From contig NZ_AQUR01000107.1 in assembly GCF_000372525.1 (NCBI RefSeq), positions 186,001 to 250,000 on the forward strand: 64,000 nt of DNA. Reading direction: 5' to 3'. The DNA comes from Cupriavidus neocaledonicus. Lineage in GTDB: Bacteria; Pseudomonadota; Gammaproteobacteria; Burkholderiales; Burkholderiaceae. The position numbers were made by a program, and so were the translations under genes. Under the pieces are notes generated by a model. The model made no database searches. It was not told the DNA's origin and was given only the letters and a program-made list of their open reading frames with translations. Shown piece by piece: positions 18,161-27,602 of the stretch; position 1 is the stretch's first letter; the number at the start of each line of letters is the position of its first letter.

Positions 18161-19402
18161 ATGACTGAAGTTGCCTCGGCCGCACCGGCCAAATACCCCC
18201 TGACGCCCTCGGTGATGCAGGCCCTGGAGATCTCCAAACGCGGCTGCGACGAGCTGCTGATCGAAGCGGAGTGGGCGCAGAAGCTGGCGCGCAGCGAGGC
18301 CACCGGCGTGCCGCTGCGCATCAAGCTGGGGCTGGACCCGACCGCGCCCGACATCCATATCGGCCATACCGTGGTGCTGAACAAGCTGCGCCAGCTGCAG
18401 GACCTTGGCCACCAGGTGATCTTCCTGATCGGCGACTTCACCTCGACCATCGGCGACCCGTCGGGCCGCAACAGCACGCGCCCGCCGCTCACGCGGGAGC
18501 AGATCGAGGCCAACGCCCAGACCTACTATCGCCAGGCCAGCCTGGTGCTCGACCCGGCCCGCACCGAGATCCGCTACAACAGCGAATGGTGCGATCCGCT
18601 CGGCGCGCGCGGCATGATCCAGCTGGCGGCCAAGTACACCGTGGCGCGCATGATGGAGCGTGACGACTTCACCAAGCGCTTTCGTTCCGGGATCCCGATT
18701 TCCGTGCACGAGTTCCTCTACCCGCTGATGCAGGGCTACGACTCGGTGGCGCTGAAGTCCGACCTGGAACTGGGCGGCACCGACCAGAAGTTCAACCTGC
18801 TGGTGGGGCGCGAGCTGCAGAAGGAATACGGCCAGGAGCCGCAGTGCATCCTGACCATGCCGCTGCTGGTGGGGCTGGACGGTGTCGAGAAGATGTCCAA
18901 GTCCAAGGGCAACTACGTGGGCGTGACCGAGGCCCCGAACGAGATGTTCGGCAAGCTGATGAGCATCTCGGACGACCTGATGTGGCAGTACTTCACGCTG
19001 CTGTCGTTCCGTCCGATGAGCGAGATCGACCTGATGAGGCAGGAGATCGCCGCCGGCCGCAACCCGCGCGACTGCAAGGTGCTGCTGGCGCAGGAGATCG
19101 TCGCGCGCTTCCACAGCCAGGCCGATGCCGAAAAGGCGCTGGAAGACTTCAACCACCGCGCCCGCGGCGGCGTGCCGGACGATATCCCGGCGGTGAGCCT
19201 GGCCGGCGCCCCGCTGGGCATCGCGCAGCTGCTCAAGCAGGCCAATTTGGTGCCGTCGACCTCGGAAGCCAACCGCAATATCGAGCAGGGCGGCGTCAAG
19301 ATCGACGGTGCCACCGTGACCGACAAGGCCACCAAGGTGGCCGCGGGCACCTACGTCGTGCAGGTCGGCAAGCGCCGCTTCGCGCGCGTGACGCTGGCCT
19401 GA
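18161..19402 (+). CDS. tyrS: Tyrosyl-tRNA synthetase
   Basis: 413 aa class I synthetase. HIGH motif at residues 66-69 (PDIHIGHT), KMSKS motif in [10 protein letters not shown], and a C-terminal S4 RNA-binding domain (about 345-410). ATG at 18161 is taken as start; an adjacent GTG at 18158 is possible. Seven bases before dtd, a sensible pairing because Dtd removes D-tyrosine mischarged by this enzyme. This is the longer TyrRS type common in betaproteobacteria. Confidence 0.95.
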   Translation: MTEVASAAPAKYPLTPSVMQALEISKRGCDELLIEAEWAQKLARSEATGVPLRIKLGLDPTAPDIHIGHTVVLNKLRQLQDLGHQVIFLIGDFTSTIGDPSGRNSTRPPLTREQIEANAQTYYRQASLVLDPARTEIRYNSEWCDPLGARGMIQLAAKYTVARMMERDDFTKRFRSGIPISVHEFLYPLMQGYDSVALKSDLELGGTDQKFNLLVGRELQKEYGQEPQCILTMPLLVGLDGVEKMSKSKGNYVGVTEAPNEMFGKLMSISDDLMWQYFTLLSFRPMSEIDLMRQEIAAGRNPRDCKVLLAQEIVARFHSQADAEKALEDFNHRARGGVPDDIPAVSLAGAPLGIAQLLKQANLVPSTSEANRNIEQGGVKIDGATVTDKATKVAAGTYVVQVGKRRFARVTLA

Positions 19403-19409
19403 GGCGGCG

Positions 19410-19871
19410 ATGATCGCGCTGATCCAGCGGGTGGCCCAGGCCCGCGTCACGGTCGCAGGCCGCACCACCGGCGAGATCGGCGCCGGCCTGCTGGCACTGG
19501 TCTGCGCCGAGCGCGGCGACACCGAGGCCCAGGCCGAGCGGCTGCTGGCCAAGCTGCTGTCGTACCGGGTGTTTTCCGATGCGGACGGCAAGATGAACCT
19601 GCCGGTGCAGAACATCGACGGCAACGGCAATCCGGGCGGGCTGCTGGTGGTGTCGCAGTTCACGCTGGCGGCCGATACCAACAGCGGCACGCGGCCGAGC
19701 TTCACCCCCGCGGCCGCGCCCGAGGACGGCCGGCGCCTGTACGAGCATTTCGTCGCGCGGGCACGCGCGGCGCATCCGCAGGTGCAGACCGGCGAGTTCG
19801 GCGCGATGATGCAGGTCAGCCTGGTCAACGACGGTCCGGTCACGTTCTGGCTGCGCGTGGCACCGTCCTGA
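19410..19871 (+). CDS. dtd: D-aminoacyl-tRNA deacylase
   Basis: 153 aa. Hydrolyses D-aminoacyl-tRNA, protecting translation from D-amino acids. The two signature motifs are present: SQFTLAAD and, near the C terminus, the NDGPVTFWL block. ATG follows GAGGCGG seven bases after tyrS, so the two are co-translated. Confidence 0.95.
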   Translation: MIALIQRVAQARVTVAGRTTGEIGAGLLALVCAERGDTEAQAERLLAKLLSYRVFSDADGKMNLPVQNIDGNGNPGGLLVVSQFTLAADTNSGTRPSFTPAAAPEDGRRLYEHFVARARAAHPQVQTGEFGAMMQVSLVNDGPVTFWLRVAPS

Positions 19872-19923
19872 ACCGATTCGAAGCTGCCGCGTCCCCGGCG
19901 CGGCATCAAGACAGGAGAGACAA

Positions 19924-20583
19924 ATGAAACTCTGGAGCAAGTCCTTCAACGACAACGCGCCGATCCCCGGCGAGTTCGCCTTCTGCGTACCCGACGCCGC
20001 CGCCCACGTAGCCCTGTCGAACAACCGCAATCCCGACCTGCACTGGGAAGACGCGCCGGCCGAGACGCGCTCGTTCGTGCTGATCTGCCACGACCGCGAC
20101 GTCCCCAGCAAGGGCGACGACGTCAACCAGGAAGGGCGCGAAGTGCCGGCCTCGCTGCCGCGCGTGGACTTCTTCCACTGGGTGCTGGTCGATATCCCGC
20201 CCGGCCTGACCTCGATCGCCGCGGGCTCGCATAGCGACGGTGTGATCGCGCGCGGCAAGCCGGGCCCGGAAGCGACCGGCGGCACCGCCGCCGCGGGCGG
20301 CCTGCGCCACGGCATCAACGACTACACCGGCTGGTTTGCCGGCGATGCCGACATGAAGGGCGACTACTACGGCTATGACGGCCCGTGCCCGCCGTGGAAC
20401 GACACGCTGCTGCACCACTACGTGTTCACGCTGTATGCGCTGGACATCGACCGGCTGCCGCTGGAAGGGACCTTTACCGGCACCCAGGTGCGCGACGCGA
20501 TCCAGGGGCATGTGCTGGCGCAGGCCAGCCTGACCGGCACCTATACGCTCAACCCGAAACTGGCAAAGTCATCGGCGGCCTGA
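19924..20583 (+). CDS. YbhB/YbcL family Raf-kinase-inhibitor-like (PEBP) protein
   Basis: 219 aa PEBP-fold protein. The ligand-pocket motifs are seen as DFFHWVLVDIP and YDGPCPPWNDTLLHHY. No signal peptide, so cytoplasmic, unlike YbcL. AGGAGAGACAA precedes the ATG. The bacterial family has no settled function. It lies between dtd and the histidine phosphatase in the same direction. Confidence 0.85.
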   Translation: MKLWSKSFNDNAPIPGEFAFCVPDAAAHVALSNNRNPDLHWEDAPAETRSFVLICHDRDVPSKGDDVNQEGREVPASLPRVDFFHWVLVDIPPGLTSIAAGSHSDGVIARGKPGPEATGGTAAAGGLRHGINDYTGWFAGDADMKGDYYGYDGPCPPWNDTLLHHYVFTLYALDIDRLPLEGTFTGTQVRDAIQGHVLAQASLTGTYTLNPKLAKSSAA

Positions 20584-20665
20584 AGCCGGGCCGGTGCCGC
20601 GTCCCGCGCGGTGCCGGGCCCGCCCGGCCCAAGCAAGCCCCCGCAGCAACCCCGAAGGAAACGGC

Positions 20666-21340
20666 ATGTCGCAAAGCCCCGGGCCGCATTCGCTGGCCTT
20701 TACCCACCTGATCGTGATCCGCCACGGCGAAACGGCCTGGAACCGGGAGCGCCGGCTGCAGGGCCAGCTCGATATTCCGCTGAACGAGACCGGCCATGCC
20801 CAGGCCCGCGCGCTGGCAGATGCGCTGGCGGGCGAGCCGATCGATGCGGTGTATTCCAGCGACCTGTCGCGCGCGATGGCCACGGCCGCGCCGCTGGCCC
20901 AGGCGCTGGGGTTGCAAGTGCGTGCCGATGCGCGGCTGCGCGAGCGCAGCTATGGCGCGCTGCAGGGCAAGACCTACGCCGAGGTGGCCGAGCACCTGCC
21001 GGAAGACTTCGCCCGCTGGCAGGCGCGCGTGCCCGATTACGCGCCGCCCGAGGGCGAGTCGCTGCTGGGCTTCCACGAACGCGCGGTCGACGCGGTGCTG
21101 GCGCTGTCGCGCCGGCATCCGGGCGAACGCATCGCGCTGGTCGCGCACGGCGGCGTGCTCGACTGCCTCTACCGCGAGGCTACCGGCATGACGCTGGAAG
21201 CGCCACGCCAGCACGAACTGCTCAACGCCAGCGTCAACCGCCTGCGCAGCGACAGCACCCACCTGACCCTGGCCCAGTGGGGCGACGTCAGCCACCTGGA
21301 AAACCTGGCGCTGGACGAGGTGGACCGGCGCGTGCCGTAG
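20666..21340 (+). CDS. Histidine phosphatase family protein (GpmB-like)
   Basis: 224 aa. Phosphohistidine motif VIRHGETAWN near residue 17 and the second catalytic histidine in LVAHGGVLDCLY. Resembles cofactor-dependent phosphoglycerate mutase/GpmB and CobC-type phosphatases; true mutase activity is uncertain because many relatives are broad phosphatases. ATG at 20666 with GAAGGAAA upstream is preferred to a start at 20594. Ends 8 bases from the convergent transporter gene. Confidence 0.87.
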   Translation: MSQSPGPHSLAFTHLIVIRHGETAWNRERRLQGQLDIPLNETGHAQARALADALAGEPIDAVYSSDLSRAMATAAPLAQALGLQVRADARLRERSYGALQGKTYAEVAEHLPEDFARWQARVPDYAPPEGESLLGFHERAVDAVLALSRRHPGERIALVAHGGVLDCLYREATGMTLEAPRQHELLNASVNRLRSDSTHLTLAQWGDVSHLENLALDEVDRRVP

Positions 21341-21348
21341 CGCGGGCG

Positions 21349-22074
21349 CTAGACCCGGATGCGGAACGGCGTGAAGTCGGTATGCCGGTCGAAGTAATCT
21401 TCGTTCTCGGCCCGTTTCAGGAAGCCCACCACCTTGTACGTGACCGGCGTCATCACCACCTCCCAGCCGGTCTTCAGCACGTACTGCGCCACCGCCACCT
21501 GGATCACCTGCTCCAGCGGCCAGATGCCGTAGAAGGCGATCACGTAGAACAGTGACGAGTCGACCAGCTCGCCGGCCAGCGTCGATCCGATGGTGCGCGT
21601 CCACAGCCAGCGGCCGCCGGTCCACAGCTTCATCTTGGCCAGCACATAGCTGTTGGCAAAGCTGCCACAGCAGAATGCCACCAGCGAGCCGAGCGCGATG
21701 CGCCAGGTATTGCCGAACACGTCCTGCAGGCTCTGCTGATAGTCCGCCATGAACGGTGCGACCGGCATGTTCAGCACCACCACGCTCATGAAGGTGGCGA
21801 AGGCCAGCGCGGCAAAACCCGCCCAGACCACGCGCCGGTCGCGCCCGTAGCCGTAGACTTCGGTCAGCACGTCGCCGAAGATGTATGAGATCGGGAAGAA
21901 CAGCACGCCGGCGCCGAAGGTGACCGTGCCGATCACCGGCAGCGTTACCTGCGCCGCCTTGGCCGCGCCGATCAGGTTCGAGCACAGCAGCACGGTGACG
22001 AACGCCACCATGACGAAGTCGTAGTAGCGGTAGACGCGGCCGGCGTGGGGCGGGCTGGCGGTGGTGGCAGTCAT
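21349..22074 (-). CDS. Queuosine precursor transporter (YhhQ/QPTR family)
   Basis: 241 aa inner-membrane protein with about six hydrophobic segments. Family blocks FGDVLTEVYGYGRDRR and CCGSFANSYVLAKMK match the ECF-like VUT family that imports preQ0/preQ1 for the tRNA modification queuosine. ATG at 22074 is preceded on the minus strand by GGGAGCCCCC; the ORF could be extended upstream but without conserved sequence. A promoter (TGGCATAAT) lies about 45 bases upstream. Confidence 0.85.
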   Translation of the reverse strand: MTATTASPPHAGRVYRYYDFVMVAFVTVLLCSNLIGAAKAAQVTLPVIGTVTFGAGVLFFPISYIFGDVLTEVYGYGRDRRVVWAGFAALAFATFMSVVVLNMPVAPFMADYQQSLQDVFGNTWRIALGSLVAFCCGSFANSYVLAKMKLWTGGRWLWTRTIGSTLAGELVDSSLFYVIAFYGIWPLEQVIQVAVAQYVLKTGWEVVMTPVTYKVVGFLKRAENEDYFDRHTDFTPFRIRV

Positions 22075-22120
22075 TGGGGGCTCCCGGTCGCGTGCGCGCT
22101 GGCGCAGTGAGTTGGGCGCG

Positions 22121-22129
22121 ATTATGCCA
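22121..22129 (-). promoter_or_regulatory. Extended -10 element for the queuosine precursor transporter
   Basis: Minus strand TGG-CATAAT (22129-22121), expected to start transcription about 40 nt before the ATG at 22074. I looked for a preQ1 riboswitch in this short leader and see no room for one. Confidence 0.45.
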
Positions 22130-22184
22130 GCAGGCGGCGCGTTCGCGCACACAGGGTGGCCCGGCATGGCGCAGCCACGGGTGC

Positions 22185-22216
22185 CCGAAAAGTAAATTCC
22201 CGGCCTGGACCGGGAA
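22185..22216 (-). terminator. Terminator downstream of the SYLF lipoprotein gene
   Basis: On the minus strand a 7-bp stem (22216-22210 with 22203-22197) with a 6-nt loop is followed by the T-rich stretch TTTACTTTT. It separates the SYLF-domain gene from the transporter gene. Confidence 0.55.
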
Positions 22217-22261
22217 CCATGTCAGAGAGGGCGGCGCCGCCGGAGCGGCATCGCCGTTGCG

Positions 22262-22846
22262 TCAGATGTCAAGCTTGCTGATCTTGGACCCGTTCACCGA
22301 GACATCGAACATCAGGCCGGCGTTGGTTTGCACGAAGGCGATCACCGGCTGCTGGCTGGTCAGCGTGTCGAGCCTGCCGTCCGCGCCGATCTTCGCCACT
22401 GCCACGTTGGCATCCGCGCCGGCGGTCCAGCCCTTGCTGGCCACGAACTTGTTGTAAGCCTCCGGCGTCATGAACATGATGATGATCGCCTTGGACTGTC
22501 CGCCGGCGGTCAGCCCGACCGAGGCCTGCGTCGTGCTGTAGTAGCCGACCGTCGAGCCCTTGGAGCGCAACGCGCCTTCGCCGTATTCGGCGCCCACGAT
22601 AAAGCCGCCGGCCAGCACGCGCGGGAACACCAGGATGCCCTGCGCGCGCTGGGCCAGCTCGCGGGATCCGTTGGCCGAGGAGTACAGCCGGTTCAGCGCG
22701 CCATCGACTCCCGCATCGATCTCTTGCTTCTTGGCGACCGGGTCCTTGGACGCGCCGGTGCCGGTGGTGGTACAGCCCGCGGCCATCGCGGTCGCAACGA
22801 GCAGGCCCGATCCGGCAACCCGGGTAACAAAGTGGCGACGATTCAT
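22262..22846 (-). CDS. SYLF (YSC84-like) domain lipoprotein
   Basis: 194 aa. The N terminus MNRRHFVTRVAGSGLL reads like a twin-arginine signal and ends in a lipobox (AMAAGC, Cys25), so it is probably a Tat- or Sec-exported lipoprotein. The rest is a SYLF/Ysc84 lipid-binding domain: ILVFPRVLAGGFIVG and GYYSTTQASVGLTAG are its conserved blocks. Similar to the BPSL1445-type proteins common in Burkholderiales. Role unknown; phosphoinositide binding is known only for eukaryotic relatives. Confidence 0.82.
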   Translation of the reverse strand: MNRRHFVTRVAGSGLLVATAMAAGCTTTGTGASKDPVAKKQEIDAGVDGALNRLYSSANGSRELAQRAQGILVFPRVLAGGFIVGAEYGEGALRSKGSTVGYYSTTQASVGLTAGGQSKAIIIMFMTPEAYNKFVASKGWTAGADANVAVAKIGADGRLDTLTSQQPVIAFVQTNAGLMFDVSVNGSKISKLDI

Positions 22847-22890
22847 AGGTAACCTCCTGATGGGAAAAGTACCGCGCCTGATTCAGTGGC

Positions 22891-23484
22891 TCAGTTTGCC
22901 GCGGCTGCCGCTGGCGCCCTGACCGTAATGGCCACGACTTCACGGTAGACGATCTTGGCCATCTGCCCTTGCTTGATGCCCTTCAGGTCGATGGCGGGGT
23001 CCTGTACCGTGACCGTGCGCAGTGTCTCGCGCGGGCCGCGGAAGGTGATCTGGCGCTTGGCCGGGTCGACCCTGGTGATCTGGGCGGTCACCGTGGTGGT
23101 GATCTCGCGCATGATGCCCGGCTTGCCGCCCTCGGCCGCGCGCGTGGTGCGGTCGACCGACTCGGCCAGGGCCGTCGCCTTGCTGTCGACCGGCTCGAGC
23201 GCCGCGACCAGCGCGGCGCCGCGCGCCACGGTCAGGATATCGCCCTTGCGGATCTGGCCGAAATTGCGGACCTCGTCGCCGCCCACCAGCTCGACCACGT
23301 TGCCGCGCGGGCCCTGCACCAGCACCGCCTTGGTTTCGGGATCGATATCGACGATCTTGCCGCTGATGACGGCTTCTTCCGCCACGCCGACCGGCGCCGG
23401 CGGGCGCTGGGCGTTGGCACTGCCGGCGCTGAACGCGGCCAGGGCGAGAAGTGCGGCGAGCATGCTGGAACACTGGCGGATCAT
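22891..23484 (-). CDS. Exported protein of unknown function
   Basis: 197 aa with a Sec signal peptide (MIRQCSSMLAALLALAAFS, cleavage near SANA-QR). The mature part shows two similar beta-rich halves: GKIVDIDPETKAVLVQGPRG and ITRVDPAKRQITFRGPRE, each followed by a valine-rich strand and a D/G turn, suggesting an internal duplication of a small barrel. No catalytic motif seen. It lies 44 bases upstream of the SYLF lipoprotein gene in the same direction, so both may form an envelope operon. Confidence 0.7.
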   Translation of the reverse strand: MIRQCSSMLAALLALAAFSAGSANAQRPPAPVGVAEEAVISGKIVDIDPETKAVLVQGPRGNVVELVGGDEVRNFGQIRKGDILTVARGAALVAALEPVDSKATALAESVDRTTRAAEGGKPGIMREITTTVTAQITRVDPAKRQITFRGPRETLRTVTVQDPAIDLKGIKQGQMAKIVYREVVAITVRAPAAAAAN

Positions 23485-23640
23485 GGCTTTCCTTGACAGG
23501 TTTGCGAAGGCGCCGTGCCACGGCGGACACAGCCGTCATGGCACTGGGCGGGTGCCGTGAAGCCATTGTGGACAATCGGCCACCGGCCAGCAATCCACTT
23601 CGAAAAAATTTGGGATGGGAATTTAAAACGTTTAATTGAT

Positions 23641-23672
23641 CGCGAGGTGTGCGCCATGGCACACATCTCGCG
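23641..23672 (-). terminator. Hairpin downstream of ruvB
   Basis: CGCGAG (23641-23646) pairs with CTCGCG (23667-23672) with GTGTGC/GCACAC-type pairing inside, 12 bases beyond the ruvB stop. No T-run follows on the minus strand, so a Rho-independent role is uncertain. The rest of the 199-bp gap is AT-rich and probably holds the promoter of the exported-protein gene. Confidence 0.4.
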
Positions 23673-23683
23673 CCGGCACCGGT

Positions 23684-24748
23684 TCAGGCGTCGCCGAACA
23701 GTTCGTCGGCGCCGCCGGCCAGGCCTTGCGGGCTGGCCAGGCCGAAATGCCGGTAGGCCGCGGCGGTGGCGACACGCCCGCGCGGGGTGCGCTGCAGGTA
23801 GCCCTGCTGGATCAGGTAGGGCTCGAGCACGTCCTCGATGGTGTCGCGCTCTTCGCCGATCGCGGCGGCGAGGTTGTCCACGCCGACCGGGCCGCCGCCG
23901 AACTTGTGCAGCACCGCCTCGAGCAGCTTGCGGTCCATCAGGTCGAAGCCGACGCGGTCGACATCGAGCATGGCCAGTGCGGCATCCGCCATCTCGCGCG
24001 TGATGGTGCCGTCGCCCTTGACCTCGGCATAGTCGCGCACGCGGCGCAGCAGCCGGTTGGCGATGCGGGGCGTGCCGCGCGCGCGCCGGGCGATTTCCAG
24101 CGCGCCTTGCGGATCGATGCAGGCGTGCAGCAGCTGTGCCGAGCGACTGACGATGCGGGCCAGTTCCTCGGCGGTGTAGAACTCCAGCCGCGCGACGATG
24201 CCGAAGCGGTCGCGCAGCGGGTTGGTCAGCATGCCGGCGCGCGTGGTCGCGCCCACCAGCGTGAACGGCTGCAGGTCCAGCTTGACCGAGCGCGCCGCCG
24301 GGCCTTCGCCGATCATGATGTCGATCTGGTAGTCCTCGAGCGCCGGGTACAGGATTTCCTCGACCACCGGCGAGAGCCGGTGGATCTCGTCGATGAAGAG
24401 GACGTCGTTGGCTTCCAGGTTGGTCAGCAGCGCGGCGAGGTCGCCGGGGCGCTCGAGCACCGGGCCGGAGGTCTGGCGCAGGCTGACCCCCATCTCGCGC
24501 GCGATGATGTGGGCCAGCGTGGTCTTGCCCAGCCCGGGCGGGCCGAACAGCAGCACGTGGTCGAGCGCCTCGCGGCGCTTGCGTGCCGCGTGCATGAAGA
24601 TGTCCAGCTGGCCGCGCACCTTTTCCTGGCCGACGTACTCGTCCAGCAGCTTGGGCCGCAGTGCGCGCTCGAACGCCTCCTCCTGCGACGAGGCGGGGGT
24701 GGCGGCGATCACGCGGGCGGGGGCGGCAAGCTTGTCTGTTTCGATCAT
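23684..24748 (-). CDS. ruvB: Holliday junction branch migration ATPase RuvB
   Basis: 354 aa AAA+ helicase motor. Walker [11 protein letters not shown], Walker [11 protein letters not shown], sensor GATTRAG and the arginine finger in LRDRFGIV are present; C-terminal winged helix ends [16 protein letters not shown] at 24748 ([10 protein letters not shown]) chosen over an upstream frame. TAGAAT on the minus strand at 24790-24785 may be a local promoter in the 58-bp gap to ruvA. Confidence 0.96.
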   Translation of the reverse strand: MIETDKLAAPARVIAATPASSQEEAFERALRPKLLDEYVGQEKVRGQLDIFMHAARKRREALDHVLLFGPPGLGKTTLAHIIAREMGVSLRQTSGPVLERPGDLAALLTNLEANDVLFIDEIHRLSPVVEEILYPALEDYQIDIMIGEGPAARSVKLDLQPFTLVGATTRAGMLTNPLRDRFGIVARLEFYTAEELARIVSRSAQLLHACIDPQGALEIARRARGTPRIANRLLRRVRDYAEVKGDGTITREMADAALAMLDVDRVGFDLMDRKLLEAVLHKFGGGPVGVDNLAAAIGEERDTIEDVLEPYLIQQGYLQRTPRGRVATAAAYRHFGLASPQGLAGGADELFGDA

Positions 24749-24806
24749 GGTGGTCAGGGGCCCGGACTGCGGCAACAAAGCGCCATTCTACGCGCCAATC
24801 CGAAGC

Positions 24807-25388
24807 TCAGCCCTTGGACAGCGCCTTCAGCGCCAGCTTGATGCCCTCCGACACCCCGGTGCCGGCCGGCACCTGCTTGATCGCTGCGGCGGCTTCCTTC
24901 TCCGAATAGCCGAGCGCCAGCAGCGCATTGAGCACGTCGACGGCACTGTCGGGCACCGCCGGCGCGCCGGGCGCATGGCCCAGCTCCGCGCCCAGCTTGC
25001 CCTTGAGCTCCAGCAGCAGGCGCTCGGCGGTCTTCTTGCCGATGCCGGGAATGCGCGTCAGGCGCCCGGCTTCCTGCAGCGTGATCGCCTGCGCCAGCTC
25101 GGGCACCGACATGCCCGACAGCACCGCCAGCGCCATGCGCGCGCCGATGCCGGTGATCTTGATCAGCTCGCGAAAGGTGTTGCGCTCGGCCGCGCTGCCG
25201 AAGCCGTACAGCAGGTGCGCATCCTCGCGCACGATCAGCTGCGTCAGCAGGGTCACCGGCTGGCCCACCGCGGGCAGGTTGTAGAAGGTGCTCATCGGCA
25301 CGTCGACCTCGTAGCCGACGCCGTGGCAGTCGACCAGCAGGTGCGGGGGATTCTTCTCGATAAGGGTGCCGGCGATGCGTCCGATCAT
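24807..25388 (-). CDS. ruvA: Holliday junction DNA-binding protein RuvA
   Basis: 193 aa. Domain I OB-fold from [16 protein letters not shown], two helix-hairpin-helix motifs ([15 protein letters not shown] and [19 protein letters not shown]), and a C-terminal domain III (about 145-193) that contacts RuvB. Tetramer holds the junction open while RuvB pumps DNA. The glpQ-like gene interrupts the usual ruvC-ruvA-ruvB order. Confidence 0.96.
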   Translation of the reverse strand: MIGRIAGTLIEKNPPHLLVDCHGVGYEVDVPMSTFYNLPAVGQPVTLLTQLIVREDAHLLYGFGSAAERNTFRELIKITGIGARMALAVLSGMSVPELAQAITLQEAGRLTRIPGIGKKTAERLLLELKGKLGAELGHAPGAPAVPDSAVDVLNALLALGYSEKEAAAAIKQVPAGTGVSEGIKLALKALSKG

Positions 25389-25458
25389 GGTGCGGGAAAA
25401 AAACTGGGGGTCAGGAAAGAGGCGGCCGCCAGTGTAGCGCGGCGGCCGCCCGGCCGGC

Positions 25459-26703
25459 TCAGCGCGCCGGCGTGTCGACGGCGCGCCGGCCCAGCGCGGG
25501 GTCGTCGGTGAAGAAGCCGTCGATGCCGGCCGCGACGAAGGCCTGCACCTCGCGCTCCATGCCCGCCGGGCTGCGCGTGGCCTCGTCGCCGCCGCTCTGC
25601 AGCGCCTTGGGCAGGAAGCTGTTTTCCGGGCGGAAGGTGTACGGATGCACGAACAGGCCGGCGGCATGGGCCTGCTGCACCACCGTGGTCGGTGCGCCCA
25701 GCGCGCCCTGCGCATCGCGAGGCACCACGCTGCTTTTCTCGGGGCCGATGCCGTCGGCGTAGGCCGCGACTTCGCGCAGGCCGGCCGCGCTCAGCATGTC
25801 GCCGAAGGTGCGGCCGTCGCCGGCCAGCTTCCAGTCGGCCGGGCCCTTGCGCGGGTTGCCGATCAGCTGGACCAGCTTGACGTTGGGCAGGCCGTGGCCC
25901 AGCGTGCGCCGCAGCGCGCGCAGGCTGCCGCTCTCGAAACACTGGATGAACACCGGCGCATTGCGCAGGTACGGCTGCGCCCGCACCGCCGCGGCGAGCT
26001 TGTCTTCGAGCGGCAGGCCGATGCCGCGGAAGTAGCTGGGATGCTTGAGTTCGGCGTAGATGCCGACGGGTTTGCCGGTGCGCAGCGCGGCCTGCTCGGC
26101 CAGGCGCACGATCTCGTCGAAGGATGGCACCTCGAACTGGTCGTTCAGGCGCGCATTGGCCGGGCGCAGGCGCGGAATGCGCTCGCGCGCGCGCAGCGTC
26201 TTGAGTTCGGCCAGCGTGAAGTCTTCGGTGAACCAGCCGGTCAGCCGCTCGCCGTCGATCACCTTGGTGCGCTTGCGCTCGGCGAACTGGGGCAGTTCGG
26301 CGACGTTGGTGGTGCCGGTGATGTCGTTCTCGTGGCGCGCCACCAGCACGCCGTCGCGGGTCATGACGAGGTCGGGCTCGATCGCGTCGGCGCCATCCTC
26401 GATCGCCTTGGCATAGGCCGCCAGCGTATGTTCCGGACGCAGCGCGCTGGCACCGCGATGGGCGATTACCAGCGGCCTGGGCTGCGGCTCCGCCACGGTG
26501 GCCGGAGCGCTCGCGGCGGGCGCGGGCGCGGGCGGAGCCGGCGCTGCGGCGCGCTTGGGGCGCGGCGCGGTAGCGCAGCCGGCGGCCAGCACCGCGCACG
26601 CCGCGGCGGCAACGGTCGGCAACAGCCAGCGACGGCAGGCGGCAACGACACGGGTGAGGCAGGCGCGCGGGCGCGGCGCGCGCAGTCGGGACTGGCTAGG
26701 CAT
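25459..26703 (-). CDS. glpQ: Glycerophosphodiester phosphodiesterase, lipoprotein
   Basis: 414 aa GDPD-fold enzyme that splits glycerophosphodiesters to glycerol-3-phosphate and an alcohol. Catalytic His and Glu/Asp in [14 protein letters not shown] and [13 protein letters not shown] terminus has an arginine-rich stretch, a hydrophobic segment and lipobox LAAGC near residue 43, then a Pro/Ala linker, so it is likely lipid-anchored in the periplasm. ATG at 26703 has CAGGAAC upstream. Sits between ruvC and ruvA, an insertion into the ruv cluster. Confidence 0.9.
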   Translation of the reverse strand: MPSQSRLRAPRPRACLTRVVAACRRWLLPTVAAAACAVLAAGCATAPRPKRAAAPAPPAPAPAASAPATVAEPQPRPLVIAHRGASALRPEHTLAAYAKAIEDGADAIEPDLVMTRDGVLVARHENDITGTTNVAELPQFAERKRTKVIDGERLTGWFTEDFTLAELKTLRARERIPRLRPANARLNDQFEVPSFDEIVRLAEQAALRTGKPVGIYAELKHPSYFRGIGLPLEDKLAAAVRAQPYLRNAPVFIQCFESGSLRALRRTLGHGLPNVKLVQLIGNPRKGPADWKLAGDGRTFGDMLSAAGLREVAAYADGIGPEKSSVVPRDAQGALGAPTTVVQQAHAAGLFVHPYTFRPENSFLPKALQSGGDEATRSPAGMEREVQAFVAAGIDGFFTDDPALGRRAVDTPAR

Positions 26704-26792
26704 GCAGCGTTCCTGTGGTGGGACCAAGCCCCGATTGTAAAAGACGCGCAAGCGTGCAGGCGGCAGTGGCGGCGCTGCGCGGCCCGGTGTGT

Positions 26793-27338
26793 TCAGCCGA
26801 CCAGGCGACCACGCCGCACGCGCATGCCCTTGCGCACCAGCTCAGGGGCCAGTCCGGCCAGCGTGCCCAGGGTATCGCCGCCGTTGGCATGGCAGATCGC
26901 CACGCCCAGCGCATCGGCCGCGTCGCTGCCGGGCTGGCCGGGCAGCATCAGCAGCCGCGTCACCATTTCCTGCACCTGCGCCTTGTTGGCGCGGCCATAG
27001 CCGACCACCGCCACCTTGAGCTGCAGCGCGGTGTATTCGAACACCGGCAGGCCATAGCCGACCAGCCCGCAGATCGCCGCGCCGCGGGCCTGGCCGAGCA
27101 GCAGCGTGGACTGCGGGTTGACGTTGACGAAAACCTTCTCAATCGCCGCGCAGTCGGGCGCATAGGTGCGCGACACCTCGCTGATGCCGTCGTACAGCGT
27201 CTTCAGCCGCTCCGGCAGGTTGGCATTGCCGTCGCTCTTGATCGTGCCCGAGGCGATGTAGGCAAGCTTGTTGCCCTGCTTCTCGATCACGCCGAAGCCG
27301 GTGGTGCGCAGGCCGGGGTCGATGCCTAGGATTCGCAT
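26793..27338 (-). CDS. ruvC: Crossover junction endodeoxyribonuclease RuvC
   Basis: 181 aa Holliday-junction resolvase. The four acidic metal ligands are at Asp7 (GIDPGLRT), Glu67 (AIEKVF), Asp139 and Asp142 ([11 protein letters not shown]). ATG at 27338 gives the family N terminus MRILGIDPG; the longer open frame runs into a repeat. It works with RuvA and RuvB, encoded just downstream. Confidence 0.96.
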   Translation of the reverse strand: MRILGIDPGLRTTGFGVIEKQGNKLAYIASGTIKSDGNANLPERLKTLYDGISEVSRTYAPDCAAIEKVFVNVNPQSTLLLGQARGAAICGLVGYGLPVFEYTALQLKVAVVGYGRANKAQVQEMVTRLLMLPGQPGSDAADALGVAICHANGGDTLGTLAGLAPELVRKGMRVRRGRLVG

Positions 27339-27454
27339 GAGGATGGGGTAGGGAGGACGCCGACTAGTGTATTGCTTTTTGCGCAGCCGGTTGCGGCGCT
27401 GGCGTCCATGAGTCGTTTGCGAGCGCCGCCAAGGTGCGGCCTGCTGCCGGTGTA

Positions 27455-27577
27455 CTCCCTCTCCCGCTTGCGGGAGAGGGTTGGGGTGAGGGCGGGGAGA
27501 GTCCACGCAGCACAGCCGGTGGTACCCGCGCCTGCCCTCAGCCCCGGCTCCTGTCCCGCAGGCGGGAGAAGGGAGCA
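27455..27577. repeat. Inverted pair of CCCTCTCCC-type intergenic repeats
   Basis: The left copy (27455-27495) has an 11-bp near-perfect hairpin CCCTCTCCCGC/GCGGGAGAGGG (27457-27467 with 27470-27480) followed by GGGTGAGGG. A degenerate copy in opposite orientation occupies about 27535-27577. They fill most of the 264-bp gap between ruvC and purH. A third copy lies at 44227-44270. The pattern is that of REP/BIME-like elements scattered in proteobacterial genomes. Confidence 0.75.
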
Positions 27578-27602
27578 AACAAGCGCGAGAGACGCCGCCC
27601 GC

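Noticed and set aside
22075-22190. preQ1 riboswitch before the queuosine precursor transporter
   Set aside because: The predicted leader of about 40 nt has no pseudoknot-like arrangement or A-rich tail, only GC-rich palindromic sequence.
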